NCBI RefSeq assembly: GCF_012070565.1 | Contig: NZ_JAAQRO010000027.1 | Location: forward strand, 1-39,201 | Direction: 5' to 3' | Source of the DNA: Anaerosporobacter faecicola | Lineage (GTDB): Bacteria; Bacillota; Clostridia; Lachnospirales; Lachnospiraceae | DNA length: 39,201 nucleotides | In this document: positions 17,004 through 25,622 of the stretch, one piece after another | Layout of the letters: each line of letters opens with the position of its first letter | Numbering within the stretch: position 1 is the stretch's first letter | Notes under the pieces: model-generated | The model's input: only the letters and a program-made list of their open reading frames with translations | Databases searched by the model: none | Told to the model about the DNA's origin: nothing | Program-made: the position numbers and the translations under genes

Positions 17004-17894
17004 ATGTCTATTATTAGAAAAGGGAAAAGAAGGATGGCAAAAGGGAAAATAGCTGTCGTAGTCATTGGAATGATATTACTTGTTGGTGGGATTGGAACAG
17101 GGATTGTTCTTTCGATTCAATCAAAAAACAAGCAAGAGGCGAGTTCTTCAATTGTAAATAACCAATATGGGATAGTCATAACAGCAGATTTAAAACAAGG
17201 AGAGATTATTACGATTGATCAGATTAAACAAGTTGCTTTAACAGAGGAGCTACAAGTGCTGAATGCTGCTTCCTATGAAGAGGTAATAGGAAAACGCCTT
17301 CGTTATAAAGTTGCTGCCAATACCATGCTTATACCAGAAATGATAGAAGATGGAGAAAAGGTCAGCGAAGATACAAGAAAGCACTGCTATCATTTTATAG
17401 AAATGACGGATGCACTTTGTGTAGGTGACTACGTTGACATTCGTATACAATTTCCAAATGGTGCAGATTACATCATCTTATCAAAAAAGAAAGTGCTGGC
17501 GTGTTCCCAATATAATGAGCAAGAAGGCACACAGAATGATTTATGGCTTGAAGTATCGGAGGAAGAAATTTTATTGCTGTCAAGTGCAGTTGTAGATGCT
17601 GTTTTGCAAGAACAAGCAAGAATTTATGCCATTCAATATGTATCCCAAGATCAAGAAAAAGCAATTATTACATATCCTGAGAATGAAATTGTACATGCAT
17701 TGATTCAAGAAGATCCGAACATCATTCAACAAGCAATTAAGAAGATGGAAAACCGAGTTAGAGAACGGGTAAATATGGGACTTAAAGAGTATGGACAAGA
17801 ACAGGATAAGGGATATACCAATGAACAAGATCCATCCAATGATGGTGGAGACGACGTGACCCTTGATCAATTAGAGATCAATTATGTAGATTGA
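17004..17894 (+). CDS. CpaB/RcpC-like SAF-domain membrane protein
   Basis: A 296-residue protein with one membrane segment near the N-terminus (about 14-36, IAVVVIGMILLVGGIGTG) after a basic tail. Next comes an SAF domain (about 50-115), shown by ITADLKQGEIITIDQIKQV and then VIGKRLRYKVAANTMLIPEMI; this matches the start of CpaB/RcpC proteins, which lie at the cell envelope in Flp/Tad pilus assembly. The remainder is rich in charged residues, with an acidic tail (DPSNDGGDDVTLDQLE). AGGAAAGGG precedes the ATG. It is 35 bp after the pseudo-ATPase gene and is the last gene of this short operon. SAF domains also occur in flagellar FlgA and sugar enzymes, but length and membrane anchor favour CpaB. 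Confidence 0.7.
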   Translation: MSIIRKGKRRMAKGKIAVVVIGMILLVGGIGTGIVLSIQSKNKQEASSSIVNNQYGIVITADLKQGEIITIDQIKQVALTEELQVLNAASYEEVIGKRLRYKVAANTMLIPEMIEDGEKVSEDTRKHCYHFIEMTDALCVGDYVDIRIQFPNGADYIILSKKKVLACSQYNEQEGTQNDLWLEVSEEEILLLSSAVVDAVLQEQARIYAIQYVSQDQEKAIITYPENEIVHALIQEDPNIIQQAIKKMENRVRERVNMGLKEYGQEQDKGYTNEQDPSNDGGDDVTLDQLEINYVD

Positions 17895-17949
17895 GTTGCA
17901 CTTTAATTGTAAAGGAATAGTTGTCTAAAGTAATAATGGATTTTAGTCG

Positions 17950-18005
17950 AATAGGTAGTTGAAAGGAAATAGGTAGTTTGAAGTAAAATTAGTAATTTGA
18001 AGTAA
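17950..18005 (+). repeat. Three imperfect tandem repeats of 18-19 bp
   Basis: Units at 17950-17967, 17968-17986 and 17987-18005 all follow the pattern AAT-AGGTAGTTTGAAGTAA with a few changes; the third is the most diverged. They are intergenic, just after the CpaB-like gene, with no obvious function. Confidence 0.6.
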
Positions 18006-18030
18006 AGAAGTACATTGTATAGGCACATAA

Positions 18031-18139
18031 TACGCAAGAGTTGAAACAGGATCCGGATAGATATATCACACAGCAATCTCCTTATCCAAATGCACCTTCA
18101 AGGGTTAATTGAATGGTTTCCTTACTCAATTCTTGCGTA
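18031..18139 (+). other. 109-nt element closed by a 14-bp stem
   Basis: TACGCAAGAGTTGA (18031-18044) pairs with TCAATTCTTGCGTA (18126-18139), with one G-U. Inside are smaller pairings (GGATA/TATCC at 18055-18059/18083-18087, TTCAA/TTGAA near 18097-18113). It lies upstream of the next promoter, so on RNA it would be the 3' region of the kinase operon. There is no T-run for a classical terminator. Confidence 0.4.
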
Positions 18140-18170
18140 ACTTGTATTCAAAAGCATTCAAACGTTACTT

Positions 18171-18199
18171 TTGAGAGATTTTATGATATACTATATACT
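18171..18199 (+). promoter_or_regulatory. Promoter of the 18268 membrane protein gene
   Basis: TTGAGA (18171-18176), 17-nt spacer, TATACT (18194-18199); both boxes 5 of 6. This separates the gene from the kinase operon. Confidence 0.65.
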
Positions 18200-18267
18200 G
18201 TTTAGCAAAATTTGAAGAAGCATTAAGGGAATTAATGCGAACGATGAAAATCGTATTTGGAGGTATT

Positions 18268-19221
18268 ATGAATACATATGAAGTACGAAAACAGATACAG
18301 AAAGAAAATAAGAATAAGCTGATTGGTGAGATTGGTATGGTTCTTTTCTTATTGGTTATTCTTTGCTGTATTGTATTTGTTGGTAGATTATCCAATCCAT
18401 TTCATGTATTAGATAGCAAGAATGGGAAAGACTTAGTGAAGGAATATGAAGCGGGAACGGATTATGTCAAAGTAAGGAATGCAACGTTAGAGTTTACTGG
18501 TTATTACAAAGAAGATAAGAATAATAATATTTTATACAATTGTTATGCAACGGTTATTGGTGAAGAAAAATTCTTTGTTTTTGTTCCGGCAAAACGGTCA
18601 GGAAAAGACCCAAAAGACCCGGATAAAACTCTATCAAACTATTCATTTACAGCACGTATGCACAAGGATTCAGAGTTATTAAGCGTAGTCGCAAAAGATT
18701 ATGAGTTAACAGTAGAAGAATTGGTTGAAACAGACGTGATCTCAACCATTGTTCTAGATGAAGCAGATTTGGATCTAACCAGAATGTATATTATCTGGAT
18801 TGCACTTATATGTGTTATCTTGCTATGTATCTTGTACTGTATCATTTCATATGTTCACTTAAAAAGCATTTACAAAAGAAAAGAAATTTTAGAACTTCAA
18901 AAATATGGTCCAATTGATGAGGTATTGGATGCCATTAATGAGGAAGTTGCGAATCATCTAGTATTTGACTCAATTGCATTAAAAATTACAGAGCAGTATC
19001 TTCTTGCGTTTCGGTCAGGAAAAGTATATATACAAAAATGTAAGTACATCACGAACGTATTGATCACATCAAAGGTAAAAAAGGCGTATGGTATTGTAAA
19101 ATTAGGGTATGAGAATTTTCTCCAGATTTATGAGGGTGAACAAGTTGTATTTGAGTTACCTATGGAGAATGAAATAGAGGCAAAAGAGATTCTTGAAGTG
19201 ATGAACAGGAAGAAACAATAG
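18268..19221 (+). CDS. Unknown membrane protein with two membrane segments
   Basis: Not recognised. The 317-residue protein has a short charged N-terminus, a first membrane segment (about 20-40, IGMVLFLLVILCCIVFVGR), an external-looking middle of about 130 residues starting with NPFHVLDSKNGKDLV, a second segment (about 178-202, MYIIWIALICVILLCILYCII) and a cytoplasmic tail of about 110 residues. The middle has few hydrophobic runs and could be a sensing or carrier domain. The tail repeats short beta-like strands ending in a helix, reminiscent of a PH-like fold, but this is only an impression. ATG 18268 has GGAGG 4 nt upstream; a longer version could start at 18235 behind AAGGGA. It has its own promoter and no operon partner. 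Confidence 0.7.
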   Translation: MNTYEVRKQIQKENKNKLIGEIGMVLFLLVILCCIVFVGRLSNPFHVLDSKNGKDLVKEYEAGTDYVKVRNATLEFTGYYKEDKNNNILYNCYATVIGEEKFFVFVPAKRSGKDPKDPDKTLSNYSFTARMHKDSELLSVVAKDYELTVEELVETDVISTIVLDEADLDLTRMYIIWIALICVILLCILYCIISYVHLKSIYKRKEILELQKYGPIDEVLDAINEEVANHLVFDSIALKITEQYLLAFRSGKVYIQKCKYITNVLITSKVKKAYGIVKLGYENFLQIYEGEQVVFELPMENEIEAKEILEVMNRKKQ

Positions 19222-19367
19222 GTGACAGTAAGTCTACAGTAGAATAAGAAGAATAATGTGGATATCTTGAAATGACAAAGAAAAAAGTATGAAGTAATAG
19301 AATTTCCTATTATAAATGAAAAAGAAGTATGATTACGGAGAAAAACATAGAAATGACAAGAAAATAC

Positions 19368-19376
19368 TGTTATAAT
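19368..19376 (+). promoter_or_regulatory. Extended -10 promoter of the GH18 gene
   Basis: TGTTATAAT (19368-19376) is a perfect TATAAT with the TGn extension. No good -35 is found at 16-18 nt, as expected for extended -10 promoters. The leader would be about 40 nt. Confidence 0.55.
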
Positions 19377-19424
19377 TGTACGTAGAGTATCGTATTAACA
19401 TGAAATAGTTATGGAGGAACCTAC

Positions 19425-21122
19425 ATGAAACAGAAGATTAGATTAACGATCATCGGTGTAATCTTATTCTTGGCAATTGCCATTACAGCGGGAATCACAA
19501 TGTATAGCAAATTTGCTCCCAGCAAAAAAGTCATGAAGCTAGAAGACTATTACCAGACAGCTGGTGATGATAGCAGTGTTGTTCTTGTACTACAAGATAA
19601 AATATATGAACAAAGAGGAAAGCTAATCGATGGTCAGATCTATGTTGACTATGATACGGTTGTAACATATTTTAATAAACGGTTTTATTGGGATGATAAC
19701 GAAAGTTTGTTGTTATATACAACACCAACAGAAATTATCAAAACAGAAGTAGGTAGTAAAGATTATTATATAAACAAAAGTAAAAAATCCATGGAGTATG
19801 CCATAGCAAAAGTGGAAGATGGAGTTGTCTATATTGCACTAGACTATGTAAAAGAATATTCTAATCTGGAATATACAATGTATGAAGATCCAAACCGTGT
19901 GGTAATTACCTATATATTTGGAGAAGATTATCTATTTGCTGATATAAAAGAAGCGACACAACTTCGTTATAAACCTTCCATTAAGGGAGATATCTTAAAG
20001 CAAATGAAAAAAGGGGATCGGGTACAGATTATTGTCGATGAAGAAGAGGTAAATAAAAACTTTACAAAAGTTATTACCGAAGACGGTATTATTGGTTATG
20101 TGAAGAACTCCATGACAAAGAACTCCTATTATGAAGCAACAGAAAGTAAGATGAAAGAACCTGAGTATACAAGTATTACCAAAGATCATAAGATCAATAT
20201 GACGTTTCATCAGGTAACAAATCAAACGGCTAATAATCATGTATTAGAATTATTAGGGAATACAAAAGGTGTTACAACAATTTCACCAACATGGTTTAAA
20301 GTGTCAAGTGTAGAAGGAAACGTAGATTCTTTGGCAAGTGAGACGTATGTTCAAAGGGCACATAATTATGGTGTAGAAGTTTGGGCGTTGGTTGATGATT
20401 TTACCAATGCAATCGATATGTCCGAATTGTTATCGTATACAAGTAGAAGAGAAAAATTATCAAATGAATTAATCGCATTAGCGATCAAATACAATCTAGA
20501 TGGACTGAATATGGACTTTGAAAAGATTCCAGAAGCAGCAGGAAAAGATTATATTCAATTCTTAAGAGAAATGTCTGTAAAATGCCGTAATAATGGTATA
20601 ATTTTATCGGTAGATAATTATGTACCAAGTGCGTATACTTCTTATTATGATAGGGAAGAACAGGGTATTCTTGTGGATTATGTAATTACAATGGCTTATG
20701 ATGAACATATCAATGGTTCTGATGGAAGTGGTTCAGTAGCTTCAATTTCATTTGTATCAGATGCGGTGACGAACGTACTAAAAGAAGTTCCAGCAGAGAA
20801 AAACATAATTGCAATCCCGTTCTATACTAGATTATGGGAAGAAACAGCAGACGGTGTTACAGCAAAAGCATATTCAATGGATCAGGCACAGGCAATACTA
20901 GATCAGAATAACGTAGAGGCAACTTGGGATGAAGAAACCAAACAGTATTATGGTGAATACGAAAGTAGCGGAAACACATATAAGATCTGGCTGGAGGAAG
21001 AAAAATCTCTAGAGGAAAAGCTAAAAGTTATTTCAGAGAATAATGTGGCTGGTATTGCTAGCTGGAAGCTTGGGCTGGAACGCAGCAACGTCTGGAGTGT
21101 AATACTAAAATATGTAAACTAA
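19425..21122 (+). CDS. Membrane-anchored GH18 hydrolase (YaaH/SleL-like) with SH3-type domain
   Basis: The 565-residue protein has an N-terminal anchor or uncleaved signal (about 7-27, LTIIGVILFLAIAITAG). Residues 48-165 look like a stalk or copper-amine-oxidase-N-like domain (QDKIYEQRGKLIDGQIYVDY). A bacterial SH3 segment (about 170-235, with LRYKPSIKGDIL and GIIGYVK) is typical of wall-binding proteins. A GH18 barrel fills about 255-565: the catalytic motif reads LDGLNMDFEKIP, with acid Glu366 and Asp364, in the DG-x-N-x-DFE form seen in YaaH/SleL-type N-acetylglucosaminidases. Likely substrate: peptidoglycan or spore cortex outside the membrane, rather than chitin. ATGGAGGAACC precedes the ATG. 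A terminator follows, so it is monocistronic. Confidence 0.85.
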   Translation: MKQKIRLTIIGVILFLAIAITAGITMYSKFAPSKKVMKLEDYYQTAGDDSSVVLVLQDKIYEQRGKLIDGQIYVDYDTVVTYFNKRFYWDDNESLLLYTTPTEIIKTEVGSKDYYINKSKKSMEYAIAKVEDGVVYIALDYVKEYSNLEYTMYEDPNRVVITYIFGEDYLFADIKEATQLRYKPSIKGDILKQMKKGDRVQIIVDEEEVNKNFTKVITEDGIIGYVKNSMTKNSYYEATESKMKEPEYTSITKDHKINMTFHQVTNQTANNHVLELLGNTKGVTTISPTWFKVSSVEGNVDSLASETYVQRAHNYGVEVWALVDDFTNAIDMSELLSYTSRREKLSNELIALAIKYNLDGLNMDFEKIPEAAGKDYIQFLREMSVKCRNNGIILSVDNYVPSAYTSYYDREEQGILVDYVITMAYDEHINGSDGSGSVASISFVSDAVTNVLKEVPAEKNIIAIPFYTRLWEETADGVTAKAYSMDQAQAILDQNNVEATWDEETKQYYGEYESSGNTYKIWLEEEKSLEEKLKVISENNVAGIASWKLGLERSNVWSVILKYVN

Positions 21123-21172
21123 TTCGTTCTTTGTTTGAACAATCAAACAAGTGATAGAGTTTGGTTAGATGG

Positions 21173-21220
21173 AATTCCCATGCAATATTTTCAAAAGAAA
21201 GTTTGCATGGGAATTTTTAA
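21173..21220. terminator. Terminator after the GH18 gene
   Basis: A perfect 13-bp stem (AATTCCCATGCAA 21173-21185 with TTGCATGGGAATT 21203-21215) is followed by TTTAAT. The T-run is short but continuous with the stem's own Ts. Confidence 0.8.
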
Positions 21221-21383
21221 TATAGTAGGAAAGTCCTCCGACTTGCCTATTATATAAAACCCTCTAGGGGATGCGCACTCGCATATAAGGTAGTGGTAGT
21301 GCAGATGTAAATTTGTACAAAGATCCTTTTGCATCTTACATCATGCCGTATAAGAAAAGAATGGATAAAAGGAGGAAAAAGGT

Positions 21384-23453
21384 ATGCATTTTACAAGTGA
21401 AGGGAATCGTTTGGTATGTATCAACCAAACAGAAAAAATGTGGATCGAACCATGGGGAGAGAATGCATTACGTGTACGTATTACAAGAGATGGTCAGATG
21501 GACCACAATGATTGGGCTTTAACAGAAGAAGTGAAAGCTATTAAGGCGGACATTAAGATTGAAAATGTGGACATTGTAGAACCTTGGTATAAGGGAGAAG
21601 AGAGAGCAAAACATGTCCAGAACTTTTCTATTGCAAGCATTCAAAATGGAAAGATTACTGCAAAGATTAATCATGAAGGCTGGCTGTCTTTCTATAATGA
21701 AAAAGGTGAAGCTGTACTGGAAGAGTATTGGAGAAATCGATACCGTATTGATCGCTATTGTGTACCATATTGTGTAGATGCCAGAGAATTGAAAGCAATA
21801 CCAGGTGGCAGTGATTATCATGCAGTTCTTCGTTTTGAAGCATATGAAGATGAAAAAATATTTGGTATGGGACAATATCAAGAGGGAAATCTAGATAAAA
21901 AAGGAGCAATCCTTGATCTATGCCAGCGTAATACGCAGGCAAGCGTACCATTTATGGTGTCCAATCGTGGTTACGGATTATTGTGGAATAATCCAGCGAT
22001 CGGTACGGTTACATTCGGTACCAATAAGACAGAATGGGTTGCAAGAAGTACGAAGAAGATTGATTATTATATTACGGTTGGGGATACCCCTTCTCAGATT
22101 CTGGAACAATATACAGCAGTAACTGGACGTGCCCCAATGATGCCGGAATATGGTATGGGATTTTGGCAGTGTAAATTACGTTATCGTTCACAGGAAGAAT
22201 TATTAAATGTAGTAAGAGAACATAAACGTAGAGGCCTTCCGATGGATGTAATTGTAGCAGACTTCTTCCACTGGACAAAACAAGGTGACTTCAAATTTGA
22301 TCCAAAGTACTGGCCGGATGTTGAAGCAATGACAAAAGAACTAAAATCCTATGGTGTTGAATTAATGGCATCTGTCTGGCCAACAGTAGATTCAAGAAGT
22401 GAGAACTTTGCAAAAATGAATGAAGAAGGCTTACTTGTGACTTGTGATCGTGGTGTAAGTATCCATATGAACTGGATGGGAGAAACCGTATTCTTTGATG
22501 CAACAAATCCAAAATCCCGTCAATATGTTTGGGAGAGATGCAAAGAGAATTACTATGATAAAGGTGTTAATCTATTCTGGTTAGATGAAGCAGAACCAGA
22601 GTTTGGACCATACGATTATGATATCTATCGTTATCATCAAGGAAGTGCGTTACAATGTAGCAATATCTATCCGATGATGTATGCAAAGGGATTCTATGAT
22701 GGTATGAAAGCAGAGGGTAAAGAGGAACTAGTGAACCTGGTTCGGTGTGCATGGGCTGGAAGTCAGAAATACGGCGCCTTAATCTGGTCAGGTGATGTTC
22801 ATTCTTCTTTCCGAGCTATGAGAGAACAGTTACAGGCTGGTTTAAATATGGCTATGGCAGGTATTCCATGGTGGACAACGGATATAGGTGGTTTTCTTGG
22901 TGGTGATATTACCGATGAAAAATTCCACGAGCTTCTGGTACGTTGGTTTGCATGGGGAGTATTTTGTCCTGTATTCCGTCTACACGGGGAACGTCCTCCA
23001 TTCTATGAGTTAGAAGAGGAGTTTGTTGATGGTGTTCGTCAGTTCTCTTCAGGACAAGATAATGAAGTATGGTCATTCGGCGAAGAAAATTATGAAATCC
23101 TAAAAGGATTCCTATTTATGAGAGAACGTCTTCGTCCATATATTAGAGAGTGTATGAAACAGGCACATGAGACAGGAAGTCCTGTTATGAGACCAATGTT
23201 TTATGAATTTCCAAATGATTTGGCATGTTGGGAGTTAAAAGACCAGTATATGTTTGGTCCAGATCTTTTGGTAGCACCAGTCATGGAAGAAGGAATGAAA
23301 CAAAGAAGCGTATATCTTCCAGAAGGAATCAATTGGGTTGATGCAAAAACAGGAACATCTTACAAGGGTGGGCAACGTGTTAGCGTAGATGCACCAATGG
23401 ACACAATTCCATTGTTTGTGAGAGAGGGAAAGAATTATCCAATCTACGAATAA
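21384..23453 (+). CDS. GH31 alpha-xylosidase (or alpha-glucosidase)
   Basis: The 689-residue cytoplasmic enzyme has the GH31 architecture: beta-sandwich (about 1-235), then the (beta/alpha)8 barrel from MPEYGMGFWQCKLRY. The nucleophile is Asp401 in LFWLDEAEPE and the acid/base is Asp471 in WSGDVHSSF. KLRYRSQEELL and the aromatic VADFFHW stretch resemble YicI-type alpha-xylosidases, which remove xylose from xyloglucan oligosaccharides. Two GH74 xyloglucanases in the same window support that substrate. There is no signal peptide. AAAAGGAGG precedes the ATG at 21384. No confident promoter was seen between 21220 and 21383; GATGTAA/TTACATC at 21304-21342 could form a weak leader hairpin. Confidence 0.9.
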   Translation: MHFTSEGNRLVCINQTEKMWIEPWGENALRVRITRDGQMDHNDWALTEEVKAIKADIKIENVDIVEPWYKGEERAKHVQNFSIASIQNGKITAKINHEGWLSFYNEKGEAVLEEYWRNRYRIDRYCVPYCVDARELKAIPGGSDYHAVLRFEAYEDEKIFGMGQYQEGNLDKKGAILDLCQRNTQASVPFMVSNRGYGLLWNNPAIGTVTFGTNKTEWVARSTKKIDYYITVGDTPSQILEQYTAVTGRAPMMPEYGMGFWQCKLRYRSQEELLNVVREHKRRGLPMDVIVADFFHWTKQGDFKFDPKYWPDVEAMTKELKSYGVELMASVWPTVDSRSENFAKMNEEGLLVTCDRGVSIHMNWMGETVFFDATNPKSRQYVWERCKENYYDKGVNLFWLDEAEPEFGPYDYDIYRYHQGSALQCSNIYPMMYAKGFYDGMKAEGKEELVNLVRCAWAGSQKYGALIWSGDVHSSFRAMREQLQAGLNMAMAGIPWWTTDIGGFLGGDITDEKFHELLVRWFAWGVFCPVFRLHGERPPFYELEEEFVDGVRQFSSGQDNEVWSFGEENYEILKGFLFMRERLRPYIRECMKQAHETGSPVMRPMFYEFPNDLACWELKDQYMFGPDLLVAPVMEEGMKQRSVYLPEGINWVDAKTGTSYKGGQRVSVDAPMDTIPLFVREGKNYPIYE

Positions 23454-23505
23454 ACTTGTTCGCATTATATACATAGAAAAATATAGTGAAAAAATGGTTT
23501 TCGTG

Positions 23506-23542
23506 AACGCGAGTGACAAGATATTTTTGTCGCTCGCGTTTT
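23506..23542. terminator. Terminator after the GH31 gene
   Basis: A 14-bp stem (23506-23519 with 23527-23540, one G-U) containing the GC-rich CGCGAG/CTCGCG core, closed by a short loop and followed by Ts. Confidence 0.85.
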
Positions 23543-23658
23543 GACGTATATTAAGTTTCATTTCCCCTTACAGAGAATACATTCTCTTACCCCATAGTTC
23601 TTAATCTTTTATAAAGAACATAAAATAGTATGAAACTAAGATGGTAGGATATGTGGTA

Positions 23659-24375
23659 ATGAGTAAAAAGAAGATAATTACTATGGTTGCAGCAGCGTTG
23701 CTTTTGCTAGGGTTATCAACCGTTGTTGGGATAAAAACGTACTCCGTATTTAGTGAAAGGGAAAAGGAATCCTCACCACTGATACCAAAATGTACGGTTA
23801 TACTAGATGCAGGACATGGTGGATTTGATCCTGGTAAAATCGGAGTAAACAATGCTTTAGAAAAAGATATAAATTTGATCATAACAAAAAAATTAAAATT
23901 TCTCTTAGAAGCAAATGATGTACAGGTAATTATGATTCGGGAGGAAGATAAAGGATTATATCAGGAGTCTGATTCGAATAAGAAAAGTGCAGACTTAAAA
24001 AAGCGTGTGGAAATCATTAATTCAAGTGATGCAGTAATCGCAGTAAGTATACATCAAAACTCCTTCCCTGAGGAAAAATATAAGGGTGCCCAAGTTTTTT
24101 ATCATAATAAATCACCAGAAGGAAAAATTCTAGCAGAAATGTTACAGGAACAGATTAAAAAGACAATTAATGATGGAAATAACCGATTGGCAAAATCCAA
24201 TGAAAGTTACTACATGCTAAAAAAGACGGAATGCCCGCTTGTTATAGTAGAATGTGGTTTCTTATCAAACTGGTCAGAAGCAGATTTGTTAACAACAGAG
24301 AGTTATCAAGATAAGATGGCATGGTCAATTCACCTTGGAATCTTATCCTACTTAAACAAATATGTGTATAATTAA
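23659..24375 (+). CDS. cwlD: N-acetylmuramoyl-L-alanine amidase, CwlD type
   Basis: A 238-residue zinc amidase of the Amidase_3 family with an N-terminal membrane/signal segment (about 6-27). Zinc ligands and catalytic residues are visible: His53 (DAGHGG), Glu68 (NNALEKDI), His132 (SIHQNS) and Glu198 (VECGFLSN). Size and single-domain layout match CwlD, which makes muramic-delta-lactam in spore cortex with PdaA. The frame opens at 23641, but ATG 23659 has TAGGA about 9 nt upstream and the earlier ATG has no ribosome site. It stands alone. The GH18 protein at 19425 may act on the same polymer. A general cell-wall amidase is the alternative. Confidence 0.88.
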   Translation: MSKKKIITMVAAALLLLGLSTVVGIKTYSVFSEREKESSPLIPKCTVILDAGHGGFDPGKIGVNNALEKDINLIITKKLKFLLEANDVQVIMIREEDKGLYQESDSNKKSADLKKRVEIINSSDAVIAVSIHQNSFPEEKYKGAQVFYHNKSPEGKILAEMLQEQIKKTINDGNNRLAKSNESYYMLKKTECPLVIVECGFLSNWSEADLLTTESYQDKMAWSIHLGILSYLNKYVYN

Positions 24376-24481
24376 GTGTTTCCAAGTGGAAGTTCACATT
24401 ACTTTTATAGAGTAAAAGTGATTTCGTCAATTGCTATACAAAACCGCGAAAATAGAAAAGGTATGCAAATTACATAACTAG

Positions 24482-24490
24482 TGTTATAAT
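24482..24490 (+). promoter_or_regulatory. Extended -10 promoter of the sua5 operon
   Basis: TGTTATAAT with perfect TATAAT at 24485-24490 and a TGn extension, the same nine bases as the GH18 promoter. No good -35. It lies 59 bp ahead of the sua5 start. Confidence 0.6.
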
Positions 24491-24500
24491 AAAGTCGATT

Positions 24501-24524
24501 AAGTTGATTGACCAGAATCAACTT
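24501..24524. promoter_or_regulatory. Perfect 9-bp inverted repeat at the sua5 transcription start
   Basis: AAGTTGATT (24501-24509) and AATCAACTT (24516-24524) are exact complements around GACCAG. It starts 10 bp after the -10, so it could be a repressor operator or a 5' mRNA hairpin. No T-run follows. Confidence 0.5.
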
Positions 24525-24548
24525 ACTTAAGAAAAGGTGATGAAAATA

Positions 24549-25604
24549 ATGAAAACAATAGTTAAGAAGATAAATGAACAGGATATGGAACCTGGTTGTT
24601 TGCGGGAAGCAGCAACTATATTAAAAGAAGAAGGCTTAGTGGCATTTCCGACTGAAACGGTATATGGTTTAGGAGGGGATGCACTGGACTTTGAAGCTGC
24701 AAAAAAAATCTATGCGGCAAAGGGACGTCCATCGGATAATCCGTTAATCGTGCATATAGCAGATGTAGATAGTCTAGAAGTATTAGCAAAAGAAGTACCT
24801 GAAAAAGCATATATACTAGCGAAACACTTCTGGCCAGGTCCGTTAACTATGATTATGAAAAAAAGTGAGGTAGTCCCAAATGGCACAACGGGTGGATTGG
24901 ATACGGTTGCAATTCGTATGCCGAATAACAAGATTGCCTTACAACTGATACGGGAATCAGGGGTATACATTGCGGCCCCAAGTGCCAATACGTCAGGTCG
25001 GCCAAGCCCTACAAAAGCGGAGCATGTGGTAGAAGATTTGTCTGGGAAAATAGATATGATCCTTGATGGAGGTCCTGTAGGAATAGGACTGGAATCCACT
25101 ATTTTGGATTTAACGGGAGAGATTCCGACCATTTTAAGACCGGGTTATATTACAAAAGAAATGTTAGAAGAAGTGATCGGACCAGTTACGATTGATAAGG
25201 CAATCTTATCAAAAAATATAGATCCAAATGTAAAGCCAAAGGCTCCTGGAATGAAATATAAACACTATGCACCAAAAGCGGATCTAACCATTGTAGAGGG
25301 ACCTGTTAATGCAGTTGTCAGAGAAATTAATGCTTTAGCTAAAAAGCAGAGAGAACAAGGAAAATGTGTTGGAATCATCGCAACAGATGAAACGTATGCA
25401 AAGTATCAGGCAGATGTGGTAAAGACCATTGGTTCCCGTGAAGATGAAGAGCAGATTGCAAGAGGACTTTATGGTATACTACGAGACTTTGACGAATTAA
25501 AAGTGGATGTGATATACTCAGAAGGGTTTGCAGAAAGTAATCTGGGGCAGGCTATTATGAATCGATTGTTGAAAGCAGCCGGTTACCAAGTAGTGGAAGT
25601 GTAA
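24549..25604 (+). CDS. sua5: L-threonylcarbamoyladenylate synthase (Sua5/YwlC)
   Basis: Makes threonylcarbamoyl-AMP from threonine, bicarbonate and ATP, the first step of the t6A tRNA modification. The 351-residue form has both Sua5 parts: the YrdC domain (about 1-205; VAFPTETVYGLGGDA, KGRPSDNPLIVHI, SANTSGRPSPT) and the C-terminal Sua5 domain (about 240-345), joined by the linker KAPGMKYKHYAPKA that closes the active site. A GTG and two ATGs lie close together; ATG 24549 is chosen because AAGGTGA (24534-24540) is 8 nt upstream and the protein starts MKTIVKK. It is followed 18 bp later by the phosphatase gene, the same order as ywlC-ywlE-rpiB in Bacillus. Confidence 0.95.
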   Translation: MKTIVKKINEQDMEPGCLREAATILKEEGLVAFPTETVYGLGGDALDFEAAKKIYAAKGRPSDNPLIVHIADVDSLEVLAKEVPEKAYILAKHFWPGPLTMIMKKSEVVPNGTTGGLDTVAIRMPNNKIALQLIRESGVYIAAPSANTSGRPSPTKAEHVVEDLSGKIDMILDGGPVGIGLESTILDLTGEIPTILRPGYITKEMLEEVIGPVTIDKAILSKNIDPNVKPKAPGMKYKHYAPKADLTIVEGPVNAVVREINALAKKQREQGKCVGIIATDETYAKYQADVVKTIGSREDEEQIARGLYGILRDFDELKVDVIYSEGFAESNLGQAIMNRLLKAAGYQVVEV

Positions 25605-25622
25605 CAACGGAGGTGGAAATTA

